Origin: Lutispora sp. | Lineage (GTDB): Bacteria; Bacillota; Clostridia; Lutisporales; Lutisporaceae | Direction: 5' to 3' | Length of the DNA stretch: 6,927 bases | Assembly (NCBI GenBank): GCA_030834765.1 | Contig: JAUQXG010000537.1 | Span: 1 to 6,927, forward strand | Shown: one piece after another, positions 1 through 5,253 of the stretch | Numbering within the stretch: position 1 is the first letter of the stretch | Layout of the letters: every line of letters begins with the position of its first letter | Translations under genes and position numbers: made by a program | The notes under the pieces: model-generated | What the model was told of the DNA's origin: nothing | The model's input: the letters and a program-made list of their open reading frames with translations, nothing else | Database searches by the model: none

Positions 1-207
1 ATTATTTTTTTTATACCATTCATCATCATATTGAAAAAGCTCTTTGGTGCCAATGGTTCCAGCTATATAGTCAGGTATTCTGGTTCTAAGATATGTATTT
101 TTATCACCAGAGTCAATTAAAGTGATGGTACAGTCCGGGTTTTGATCTCTTGCTGCTTTTGCTGCATTTAGACCTGCTATACCAGCGCCAGCTACAATAA
201 TATTCAT
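1..207 (-). CDS. FAD/NAD(P)-dependent oxidoreductase, N-terminal 69 residues (partial)
   Basis: The reading frame starts at 207 on the minus strand and runs off the left edge, so only the first 69 residues are visible. Residues 1-12 (MNIIVAGAGIAG) form a first beta strand followed by the GxGxxG dinucleotide-binding turn (G7, G9, G12). D32, at the end of the second strand (TITLID), is the acidic residue that normally binds the FAD ribose. The stretch YLRTRIPDYIAG (39-50) matches the 'Y-R-x-L/I-P-x-Y-I-x-G' segment of the nitrite reductase/NADH:rubredoxin reductase group of flavoproteins. This is a family-level assignment. The substrate cannot be read from the fragment, but the rubrerythrin-like gene just upstream on the same strand makes electron transfer from NAD(P)H to a rubredoxin or diiron protein a fair inference. 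An in-frame ATG at 219 would add MDIY, but neither start has its own strong SD. The strong SD lies at 265-274 and serves a short upstream ORF whose stop overlaps this start (ATGA). Confidence 0.8.
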   Translation of the reverse strand, partial: MNIIVAGAGIAGLNAAKAARDQNPDCTITLIDSGDKNTYLRTRIPDYIAGTIGTKELFQYDDEWYKKNN

Positions 208-257
208 ATATATGTCCATGCTTCAAGTTGCATAAAATACAATGAAAGATCTAGCAT
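204..257 (-). CDS. Possible 17-codon leader ORF coupled to the flavoprotein gene
   Basis: On the minus strand an AAGGAGGTGA ribosome binding site (265-274) is followed by an ATG at 257 that opens a 17-codon ORF, MLDLSLYFMQLEAWTYI. It stops at TGA (204-206), and this stop overlaps the ATG of the flavoprotein gene in an ATGA arrangement. The SD is the best in this operon and lies too far (about 57 nt) from the flavoprotein start to serve it directly. The natural reading is translation of the short ORF with reinitiation on the downstream gene. The peptide resembles no family I recognise. Alternatives are a chance ORF, or a sequencing or real frameshift in a longer N-terminus. The latter is less likely because the flavoprotein already begins correctly just before its first beta strand. 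Confidence 0.45.
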   Translation of the reverse strand: MLDLSLYFMQLEAWTYI

Positions 258-264
258 GGACCCG

Positions 265-274
265 TCACCTCCTT
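265..274 (-). promoter_or_regulatory. Strong Shine-Dalgarno site of the leader ORF
   Basis: Minus-strand AAGGAGGTGA is nearly a full complement of the 16S rRNA 3' end. It sits about 8-10 nt from the ATG at 257 and about 57 nt from the flavoprotein ATG at 207, which is what makes the short ORF at 204-257 credible. Confidence 0.6.
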
Positions 275-312
275 TATATTTTTAGTAATTTCTTTCAGAC
301 TTACCCCTCCAT

Positions 313-795
313 TTATAGTTCTTTCATCATATCTGTTAATTGTACGAGGTGTTTCTTCTCTTCATCGATTATGATATCTATAACATTTGCTGTCTCAGCT
401 GTATTAGGTCCTTTCAGCATTTCGCTGTAAAAAAGTATTGAATTTTTTTCAGCATTAATACCTTCGAATAAAACTTCTTTTGAATTATCAAGGTTTGTAA
501 CTTTGCCCAGCTCTTTATTTTTAAATACAGATTCATTTACAAAATAATTTAAATAAGCCGATACTGCTTCATCAAATAGATAGTTGCCATCAAATTTTAC
601 AATTTCAGATAATATTTCATAAAGATTAGTAAAAAGCTCAATATGCTTTTTCTCTTCTCCTGCAAGGTGTAAAAATATTTCTTTTGCTTTGGCACCTTCT
701 GCTTTTTTTGCTGCTTCTAAATAATATTCATGACCAGCTTTTTCTATATTGATGGCCATTTGCGAAACTTCTAATATATTATAGGTGTTGGACAT
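313..795 (-). CDS. Rubrerythrin-like (ferritin-like) diiron protein
   Basis: A 160-residue, cysteine-free, all-helical protein with the four-helix ferritin-like fold of the rubrerythrin superfamily. Each half repeats the diiron signature: E18 in helix A (IEKAGHEYYLEAA), E48-x-x-H51 in helix B (GEEKKHIEL), E116 in helix C (INAEKNSILFY) and E146-x-x-H149 in helix D (DEEKKHLVQL). All expected iron ligands are therefore present. The C-terminal rubredoxin-like FeS4 domain of classical rubrerythrin (about 190 residues) is absent, so electrons would have to come from a separate partner. The flavoprotein encoded 106 nt downstream on the same strand is an obvious candidate. Likely role: cytoplasmic peroxide or O2 reduction, or iron handling, in an anaerobe (inference from family). 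The start at 795 has an AAGGAG SD at 803-808, 7 nt away. Exact subfamily and substrate are uncertain. Confidence 0.85.
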   Translation of the reverse strand: MSNTYNILEVSQMAINIEKAGHEYYLEAAKKAEGAKAKEIFLHLAGEEKKHIELFTNLYEILSEIVKFDGNYLFDEAVSAYLNYFVNESVFKNKELGKVTNLDNSKEVLFEGINAEKNSILFYSEMLKGPNTAETANVIDIIIDEEKKHLVQLTDMMKEL

Positions 796-862
796 ATTTT
801 TTCTCCTTCCTCTATTTTCTAATCATGATAAGCGATGACTAGATATTTTAACTCCTATATTT

Positions 863-878
863 ATTATTAATCAATAAT
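863..878. repeat. Inverted repeat over the -10 box, possible operator
   Basis: ATTATT-4 nt-AATAAT: 6-bp perfect arms, with one further pair in the centre. It coincides with the -10 of the rubrerythrin promoter. Its form suits a dimeric repressor, but AT-rich palindromes are common in such DNA. It does not fit the PerR box (TTATAATnATTATAA), and only one half fits the FNR-type TTGAT-N4-ATCAA pattern. Confidence 0.3.
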
Positions 879-891
879 CATTTGTTGTAAA
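863..891 (-). promoter_or_regulatory. Promoter of the rubrerythrin-like gene
   Basis: Minus strand: -35 TTTACA (886-891, 5/6 to consensus), 17-nt spacer, -10 AATAAT (863-868, 5/6). Transcription would start around 856, leaving a 5' UTR of about 60 nt before the AAGGAG SD. A near-palindrome (863-878) covers the -10. Confidence 0.55.
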
Positions 892-908
892 GCGGGAATA
901 AGAGAGTA

Positions 909-937
909 TTTTAATTTTCCTTCAAGTGTCGTATACT
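909..937 (+). promoter_or_regulatory. Candidate promoter of the ornithine cyclodeaminase-like gene
   Basis: -10 TATACT (932-937, 5/6) lies 17 nt after a weak -35 TTTTAA (909-914). It would start transcription near 944, about 20 nt before the gene. It is back-to-back with the minus-strand promoter at 863-891. The weak -35 keeps confidence moderate. Confidence 0.4.
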
Positions 938-966
938 AGTTTTGAAAAAATAAGTAAGGAAGGTAT

Positions 967-1947
967 ATGATGATTAGAGTTATTGCAAAACATGATGTAG
1001 AAAAAATAATCACGATGGACGAAGTAATCCTTTTGCTTGAGCAAGTGTTTAAGGATTATACCCAAGGAAAAACCATAGTACCATTAAGGACAAAGATTAG
1101 CATAGAAAAGCATAAAGGAAATATACTATATATGCCTGCTCTAATTCCTGAAAGCGATGCATTAGGTATAAAAATTGTATCAGTATACCCAGAAAATGCT
1201 GCTCAAAATAAGCCTACTATTTATTCAGTGCTGATGTTAAATGATGCAGAGACAGGAGAACCTATCGCACTTATGGATGCGGAGCATATTACAGCGCTGA
1301 GAACAGGCGCCGTAAGCGGACTTGCGGCAAAATATCTTTCCAGTGAGGAAGCAAAAATAGTATGTATTTTTGGTTCAGGAGTTCAGGCCAAAACACAATT
1401 GGAGGCAATATGCGCTGTAAGAAAAATAGAAAAGGCTTATGTATTTAGCAGAGGCAGCGAGGGTAGAAAGCGTTTTTGTGAAGAGATGTCAAAGAAACTG
1501 AGAATCCAGGTACTTGAAGGGGAAAATCAAAGTCTTATATTGCCCCAAGCCGATATCATTATCGCTGCTACAACTTCCCAAAAGCCTGTATTCGATGGAA
1601 ATCTTGTTAAGGCTGGAGCTTTTGTAACAGGAGTAGGATCTTATACTCCTACAATGCAAGAAGTTCCAGAATCTCTGGTAAAAAAGGCAGTAATAATAGT
1701 TGATGCATATGATGCGGCTTTAAAAGAAGCTGGTGATTTATTGATACCCATGGAAAATGGTGCCATAGGGCGAGAAGATATAAAGGGCGAGCTGGGGGAA
1801 GTGATACTTGGGAAGGTAAAAAGACAGAACCCAGATGAAATCATATTTTTCAAAAGTGTAGGACTTGCAGTTCAAGATATGATAGTAGCTCCGAAAGTAT
1901 ATAAAAATGCAGTAGAAAAGGGACTGGGTGTAGAAGTAGGTATCTAG
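967..1947 (+). CDS. Ornithine cyclodeaminase / mu-crystallin family dehydrogenase
   Basis: A 326-residue cytoplasmic protein of the usual length for this family of NAD(P)-dependent enzymes. Visible motifs in order: GIKIVSVYP with K69 (the lysine aligned with the substrate-binding lysine of bacterial ornithine cyclodeaminase), ALRTGAVSGLAAKYL with R112 (carboxylate-binding arginine), a Rossmann turn GSGVQA (136-141), AGDLL with D257 (position of the catalytic aspartate in EGD/AGD motifs), and the C-terminal FKSVGLAVQD (295-304). The family includes ornithine cyclodeaminase (ornithine to proline plus ammonia), archaeal-type alanine dehydrogenase, ketimine reductases and diamino-acid synthases. 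The sequence alone does not decide the substrate. Two ATGs are adjacent (967 and 970). SD AAGGA (956-960) fits 967 and AAGG (960-963) fits 970. The last codons and stop lie in a palindromic terminator and overlap the end of the convergent alaX gene by 4 bp. Confidence 0.88.
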   Translation: MMIRVIAKHDVEKIITMDEVILLLEQVFKDYTQGKTIVPLRTKISIEKHKGNILYMPALIPESDALGIKIVSVYPENAAQNKPTIYSVLMLNDAETGEPIALMDAEHITALRTGAVSGLAAKYLSSEEAKIVCIFGSGVQAKTQLEAICAVRKIEKAYVFSRGSEGRKRFCEEMSKKLRIQVLEGENQSLILPQADIIIAATTSQKPVFDGNLVKAGAFVTGVGSYTPTMQEVPESLVKKAVIIVDAYDAALKEAGDLLIPMENGAIGREDIKGELGEVILGKVKRQNPDEIIFFKSVGLAVQDMIVAPKVYKNAVEKGLGVEVGI

Positions 1948-1970
1948 TAGATACCTACTTCTTTTTCTAT
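1932..1970 (+). terminator. Palindromic terminator shared by two convergent gene ends
   Basis: Left arm AGAAGTAGGTATCTA (1932-1946), single central G (1947) and the exact reverse complement (1948-1962) make a 31-bp perfect palindrome. As RNA from the plus strand it folds into about 13 bp with a UAGUA loop, followed by UUUUCUAU (1963-1970). This is a convincing intrinsic terminator for the ocd-like gene. On the minus strand the same hairpin is followed by ACACCC, not a U-tract, so termination of the alaX transcript here is doubtful. The hairpin is built entirely from the final codons and stops of both genes. Confidence 0.8.
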
Positions 1971-3155
1971 ATCTTCAATCACTTTATTCAAGAGTTGCTC
2001 CACCATTTCAGGATTATTCCCGCCGCCTTGAGCATTTTTGGCGCTGCCGCCGCCTTTGCCATCTATAATGCTTAGATTGGATTTTAACAGCTTACCCATA
2101 TCAAAAGGAACATCATCTGATTTTGAAAAGAATATTTGTGCTCTTTCATCTTTATTTCCAAGCAAAGCGATATAAGAAGGATGATCTATAATATTTTGAG
2201 CAATAAATTTTATTTGGTTCATGTCCTTATGGGTGAAAATTTTACTGACAACATTCATTTTTCCTATTTGTACAGATTCGTTCATTAATTCTTTTGATAT
2301 ATATTCATTCAGCTCTGTTTTTACATCGGCAGTATGTTTTTGAAGCTTTTGCATTTCTAAAATCAGCTTTTCTACTCCTGATTCAACTTCAAAATCTCTT
2401 AAGGAAAGGAATGCACCAATGTTATTTATTGCAGTATTTTTCATCCTATAATCATGCAGGGCTCTTTTTCCACATACAAACTCAATTCTATACCAATCTT
2501 TGCACTTTTCCCATTTTTTTATTTTAATCATGCCTAGCTCACCTGTTGATGCAACGTGAGTTCCGCCGCATGGAGAGTAATCAAATTCTTTTATCTCTAC
2601 AACTCTTATATTTTCTTTTACCTTTGGCTGTTTTCTAAGAGGAAGGGTATCTAATTCATTGTTATCATATACACGGGCTATAACAGATATATTTTTATAA
2701 ATAATATCATTCGCCATCTCTTCAACTTGAGCTGCCATTTCATTATCAAATTCGGCTAGATTGATTTCAATAGTTGTAGACTTAGGGCCTATATGAAAGC
2801 TATTAGTCTGAGCATCATAAAGCCTAGCAAAGCAGGCTGATAGTAGATGCTGTCCAGTATGCTGCTGCATATGATCAAAACGGGTGTTTTTATCAACACT
2901 GCATTTTACAAAATGATTAGATGGTTTTTCTGAAAGTATATGAAGAATTTCTCCATTTTTTTCTATAACATCCAATACAGATATTTCATCTATTGTGCCT
3001 TTATCTGCTGGCTGTCCGCCGCCTTCTGGGAAAAAGACCGTTTTTTCAAGCACTACAGCATATTTATCCTCATAAGGCTCAATACTTTTTACTTCCGAAT
3101 CAAAATCAAATATGTAAGTAGCTTCTGCTGATTCGAGAAAAATTTTATTCGTCAT
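1944..3155 (-). CDS. alaX: Alanyl-tRNA editing protein AlaX (long form, DHHA1 domain)
   Basis: A 403-residue free-standing relative of the editing half of alanyl-tRNA synthetase. It hydrolyses mischarged Ser- or Gly-tRNA(Ala) in trans, protecting translation fidelity. Domains seen: an N-terminal beta-barrel with FFPEGGGQPADKG (41-53); the zinc-binding editing core with H99-x3-H103 (QQHTGQH) and C196-x3-H200 (PCGGTH), so all four metal ligands are present; a helical linker (about 255-295) likely to be coiled coil; and a C-terminal DHHA1 domain (about 300-403) with its glycine-rich DGKGGGSAKNAQGGG (365-379). There is no aminoacylation domain, so it is not a truncated alaS. This length and the DHHA1 tail fit the AlaX-L type. 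The start at 3155 has a GGAGGT SD (3161-3166) 5 nt upstream. It is divergent from the membrane-protein gene and convergent with the ocd-like gene, overlapping it by 4 bp. Confidence 0.92.
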   Translation of the reverse strand: MTNKIFLESAEATYIFDFDSEVKSIEPYEDKYAVVLEKTVFFPEGGGQPADKGTIDEISVLDVIEKNGEILHILSEKPSNHFVKCSVDKNTRFDHMQQHTGQHLLSACFARLYDAQTNSFHIGPKSTTIEINLAEFDNEMAAQVEEMANDIIYKNISVIARVYDNNELDTLPLRKQPKVKENIRVVEIKEFDYSPCGGTHVASTGELGMIKIKKWEKCKDWYRIEFVCGKRALHDYRMKNTAINNIGAFLSLRDFEVESGVEKLILEMQKLQKHTADVKTELNEYISKELMNESVQIGKMNVVSKIFTHKDMNQIKFIAQNIIDHPSYIALLGNKDERAQIFFSKSDDVPFDMGKLLKSNLSIIDGKGGGSAKNAQGGGNNPEMVEQLLNKVIEDIEKEVGIY

Positions 3156-3160
3156 TTTAT

Positions 3161-3166
3161 ACCTCC
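3161..3166 (-). promoter_or_regulatory. Ribosome binding site of alaX
   Basis: Minus-strand GGAGGT, 5 nt before the ATG at 3155. It fixes the start choice. Confidence 0.7.
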
Positions 3167-3190
3167 GTTTTTAGAAAATACAAATGTAAA

Positions 3191-3219
3191 TTCAAATTAA
3201 TTATATTGTATATTATAAG
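3191..3219 (+). promoter_or_regulatory. Candidate promoter of the YvlD-like membrane protein gene
   Basis: -35 TTCAAA (3191-3196, 4/6), 17-nt spacer, -10 TATAAG (3214-3219, 5/6). Start would be near 3226, about 17 nt before the SD. It is flanked by two exact copies of CAAATTAATT (3193-3202, 3231-3240). Confidence 0.45.
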
Positions 3220-3228
3220 CTAAGTAAG
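3200..3228 (-). promoter_or_regulatory. Candidate alaX promoter
   Basis: Minus-strand -10 TATAAT (3200-3205) matches consensus fully. The best -35 at 17-nt spacing is CTTACT (3223-3228), only 3/6. It lies almost exactly on top of the plus-strand promoter at 3191-3219. Confidence 0.4.
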
Positions 3229-3242
3229 CACAAATTAATTTC

Positions 3243-3251
3243 AGGAGGTGA
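3243..3251 (+). promoter_or_regulatory. Strong ribosome binding site of the membrane protein gene
   Basis: AGGAGGTGA, with GGAGG ending 10 nt before the ATG at 3259. The following T-run is typical of highly translated low-GC Gram-positive genes. Confidence 0.7.
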
Positions 3252-3258
3252 TTTTTTT

Positions 3259-3639
3259 ATGGGAAATGCATCAATGAATCACGAAGGTGAAAGAAAAGAC
3301 TCCAGGCATGGCATAGTTCGTTTTATTGTAAGGTTTGTAGTTGCAGCATTTGTACTTATGATTGCTTCATGGTTTGTGCCAGGGTTTGTAGTGTCAGGAT
3401 TTATTACAGCTTTAGTAGCAGCTTTAGTAATTGCAGCTGCAGATTATTTAATCGAAAGAGTATTCGGTTTTGACGCATCGCCTTTTGGCAGAGGAATATC
3501 AGGTTTTTTGGTTTCAGCCGCTATCATATATATAGCACAGTTTTTTGTTACTGGAATGGAAGCTACATTATGGGGAGCTGTCATAGCGGCACTTGTAATA
3601 GGGCTTGCTGATATGCTGTTGCCAACTAGAGTTATGTAG
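3259..3639 (+). CDS. YvlD/phage holin superfamily IV membrane protein
   Basis: A 126-residue integral membrane protein with a short charged N-terminus (about residues 1-18) and four hydrophobic segments at about 19-41, 45-65, 79-98 and 102-121. The motif WFVPGFVVSGFITALVAALVIA after the first helix matches the 'PGF-x-V-x-G-F' signature of the YvlD/COG1950 family, which is annotated as phage holin superfamily IV. Despite that name, chromosomal members are not known lysis proteins, and nothing phage-like surrounds it here. The role is unknown beyond envelope association. Acidic residues D62 and D118 sit near membrane segment ends, and FDASPFGRG (71-79) is a conserved-looking loop. The start at 3259 has a full AGGAGGTGA SD (3243-3251), suggesting high translation. 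The gene stands alone: it diverges from alaX and is followed by a terminator at 3703-3735. Confidence 0.8.
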   Translation: MGNASMNHEGERKDSRHGIVRFIVRFVVAAFVLMIASWFVPGFVVSGFITALVAALVIAAADYLIERVFGFDASPFGRGISGFLVSAAIIYIAQFFVTGMEATLWGAVIAALVIGLADMLLPTRVM

Positions 3640-3702
3640 ACATTGAGATATGGACATAGAATCTAAAATTCTTTTATAAAAACATTGTATCATAAGTTTA
3701 CT

Positions 3703-3735
3703 AAATAGCTGCTAATAGCAGCTATTTGTATTTTA
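3703..3735 (+). terminator. Intrinsic terminator after the membrane protein gene
   Basis: Perfect 10-bp stem AAATAGCTGC / GCAGCTATTT (3703-3712 and 3718-3727) with loop TAATA, followed by GTATTTTA. It lies 64 nt after the stop codon. The U-tract is interrupted but acceptable. The AT/GC symmetry could also let it work weakly on the other strand. Confidence 0.7.
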
Positions 3736-3795
3736 GACAGGAATGAAAGCAGAAGAATACTTTATTTTAATAACGGTATTAAAAATTTAAAAGGG

Positions 3796-3850
3796 AATAT
3801 AGCATATATGGCGAATATATACGAATGTACATTCGCTATATTATTTTTTT
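3796..3850 (+). terminator. Second intrinsic terminator or attenuator upstream of rmuC
   Basis: Outer stem AATATAGC / GCTATATT (3796-3803 with 3835-3842), followed by A and seven Ts (3844-3850). The 31-nt interior contains the perfect palindrome CGAATGTACATTCG (3822-3835) and a GCGAAT (3811-3816) that can alternatively pair with ATTCGC (3831-3836). More than one fold is therefore possible. It may simply back up the terminator at 3703-3735. If the rmuC promoter lies upstream of it, it would act as a leader attenuator. Confidence 0.55.
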
Positions 3851-3865
3851 GAAGGAGTATAAAGT

Positions 3866-3943
3866 TTGAAGGCTATCGCCTTTATCAATTCTATTTTGTG
3901 TAAAATGTCAGCTATGACATTACATAGCTGCAGGGAGAGGTAA
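3866..3943 (+). CDS. Possible 25-codon leader ORF upstream of rmuC
   Basis: SD GAAGGAG (3851-3857) is followed 8 nt later by a TTG start (3866) opening 25 codons. The peptide begins (M)KAIAFINSILCK and ends HSCRER, stopping at TAA 3941-3943. The stop is only 2 nt before the rmuC ATG (TAAAAATG), and the last codons overlay the rmuC SD, so ribosomes finishing this ORF would sit directly on the rmuC start. The ORF holds a start-codon hairpin (3867-3884) and two mutually exclusive hairpins (3904-3921 and 3909-3930). The peptide matches no family I recognise. It has a hydrophobic front half and a basic end. Evidence is positional. The TTG start and small size mean chance is possible. Confidence 0.45.
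   Translation: MKAIAFINSILCKMSAMTLHSCRER
3904..3930 (+). promoter_or_regulatory. Overlapping alternative hairpins before the rmuC SD
   Basis: Hairpin A is AATGTCA-gcta-TGACATT (3904-3921, 7-bp arms). Hairpin B is CAGCTATG-acatta-CATAGCTG (3909-3930, 8-bp arms). They share bases 3909-3921 and cannot form together. B ends one base before the purine-rich rmuC SD (AGGGAGAGG, 3932-3940). As DNA, TGTCA-N4-TGACA is also an operator-like dyad. Confidence 0.4.
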
Positions 3944-3945
3944 AA

Positions 3946-5253
3946 ATGACAGATATTATATTGATTTTAATCCTTTTATTGCTTATAGCAGTAGCCATAT
4001 TACAGTTTATGATACTTAGCAAAACCTCAGATAAAAAGCTTACACGACTTGACTCAAATATAAATTCGCTCAAAGATAATCAAGAAAAAACAGAAAGAGT
4101 AGTAAGAGAGGAAATTGCCAAGGGAAGGCAAGAAGCTACTTATGTTTCAAAGATGGATAGAGAAGAAATAAGCGGCGCTATAAAAGCTTTTTCAGATTCT
4201 TTGCAATCCAGAATGGCTGAGGTATCAGCATTGCAACAAAACCAATTGGCTGTTTTGACAAATTCCAATGAGGATAAGCTGGAAAAACTTAGAGAGGCAT
4301 TGGAAAGAAGCCTTAAATCAATACAAGAGGATAATAATACAAAGCTTGAACAGATGAGAGTAACTGTTGATGAAAAGCTTCATGCTACACTAGAAAAAAG
4401 ACTTGGAGAATCCTTTAAACAGGTAAGTGATAGACTTGAAATGGTTTATAAAGGCCTTGGAGAAATGCAAACTCTGGCTTCTGGTGTAGGGGATTTGAAA
4501 AAAGTACTTTCCAATGTAAAGACAAGAGGCATATGGGGAGAAATACAGTTGGAGAATATTTTAGAGCAGATATTGACTACAGATCAATATTGTAAAAACG
4601 TAGCTACAAAGAAAAACAGCGCTGACCGAGTGGAGTTTGCTATAAAACTTCCTGGCAGAGATCCGAAGAATGATGCTTGTATATGGCTTCCTATAGATGC
4701 TAAGTTTCCTCAAGAGGATTATCAAAGATTGATTGAAGCACAAGAACATGCTGATGCGCAAGCTGCCGAAGAAGCAGCAAAAAGCTTAGAAACAAGAATA
4801 AAATCCTTTGCAAAGGATATAAGAGACAAATATATAGATCCACCAGGCACTACGGATTTTGCCATTATGTTTTTACCTACAGAAGGTCTCTATGCAGAGG
4901 TACTCAGAAGGATAGGACTTAGTGAAACATTGCAAAGGGACTATAGGGTAATCATCTCAGGTCCTACAACTTTGACAGCTATTTTAAACAGTCTTCATAT
5001 GGGATTTAGAACTTTAGCTATAGAAAAGAGATCCAGTGAGGTATGGTCACTTTTGGGTGCAGTAAAAACTGAATTTGGAAGATTTGGAGATCTTCTTGAT
5101 AAAACACAGAAAAAGCTTCAAGAAGCCAGCAATACCATAGAGGATGCAGCGAGAAAATCAAGGAAAATAGAAAGGAAACTAAAGGAAGTTCAAGTATTAT
5201 CACCTCAAGAAGCAGAAAAACTCATAGAACAAGGCGAGGAGATAGATTCCTAA
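3946..5253 (+). CDS. rmuC: RmuC family DNA recombination protein
   Basis: A 435-residue protein with the standard RmuC layout: an N-terminal membrane anchor (about residues 4-24, almost pure I/L/V/A), a long charged coiled coil (about 30-185) and the RmuC domain (about 190-400). Family landmarks in that domain are RGIWGEIQLENILE (194-207), WLPIDAKFPQEDY (247-259), YIDPPGTTDFAIMFLPTEGLYAEVLRR (296-322, shown here only as landmarks) and ISGPTTLTAILNSLHMGF (337-354). The core has a restriction-endonuclease-like fold. E. coli rmuC mutants show increased inversion at short inverted repeats, so the protein is thought to limit rearrangement, but the mechanism is unproven. The C-terminus (about 380-435) is another lysine/glutamate-rich coiled region. 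The ATG at 3946 has SD AGGGAGAGG (3932-3940), which overlaps the end of a short leader ORF. Confidence 0.93.
   Translation: MTDIILILILLLLIAVAILQFMILSKTSDKKLTRLDSNINSLKDNQEKTERVVREEIAKGRQEATYVSKMDREEISGAIKAFSDSLQSRMAEVSALQQNQLAVLTNSNEDKLEKLREALERSLKSIQEDNNTKLEQMRVTVDEKLHATLEKRLGESFKQVSDRLEMVYKGLGEMQTLASGVGDLKKVLSNVKTRGIWGEIQLENILEQILTTDQYCKNVATKKNSADRVEFAIKLPGRDPKNDACIWLPIDAKFPQEDYQRLIEAQEHADAQAAEEAAKSLETRIKSFAKDIRDKYIDPPGTTDFAIMFLPTEGLYAEVLRRIGLSETLQRDYRVIISGPTTLTAILNSLHMGFRTLAIEKRSSEVWSLLGAVKTEFGRFGDLLDKTQKKLQEASNTIEDAARKSRKIERKLKEVQVLSPQEAEKLIEQGEEIDS

Larger units (their letters stand above)
3640..3865. other. Intergenic spacer between the membrane protein gene and the rmuC leader
   Basis: This AT-rich stretch holds two intrinsic terminator-like hairpins (3703-3735 and 3796-3850) and no convincing coding region. 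I found no clear promoter between them: TAGACA at 3734-3739 resembles a -35 but lacks a matching -10, and TTTTAA (3765-3770) with TAAAAG (3788-3793) is weak. The rmuC promoter is therefore unlocated. It may lie between the two hairpins, or inside the leader (TAAAAT at 3901-3906 is a -10-like hexamer without a good -35). Confidence 0.6.

Noticed and set aside
1641..1853. A 70-codon minus-strand open frame inside the ocd-like gene
   Set aside because: It lies wholly within a well-supported family gene on the other strand, lacks an SD and has a composition typical of antisense shadow frames. The other open frames inside alaX, rmuC, the diiron gene and the glycosyltransferase gene fail for the same reasons.
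3259..3639. Prophage holin
   Set aside because: The family name contains 'phage holin', but no endolysin, tail, integrase or att-like repeat is nearby, and YvlD-type proteins are widespread chromosomal membrane proteins.
3808..3852. A 14-codon ATG ORF (MANIYECTFAILFF) running through the second terminator
   Set aside because: Its purine-rich upstream sequence (AAAAGGG) is about 14 nt from the ATG, too far for a good SD, and its codons are simply the terminator stem and T-tract. Chance is the simplest explanation.
3851..3943. A known riboswitch class upstream of rmuC
   Set aside because: The hairpins lack the conserved cores of riboswitches I could recall (c-di-GMP, SAM, TPP, glycine, lysine, T-box), so no class name is given.
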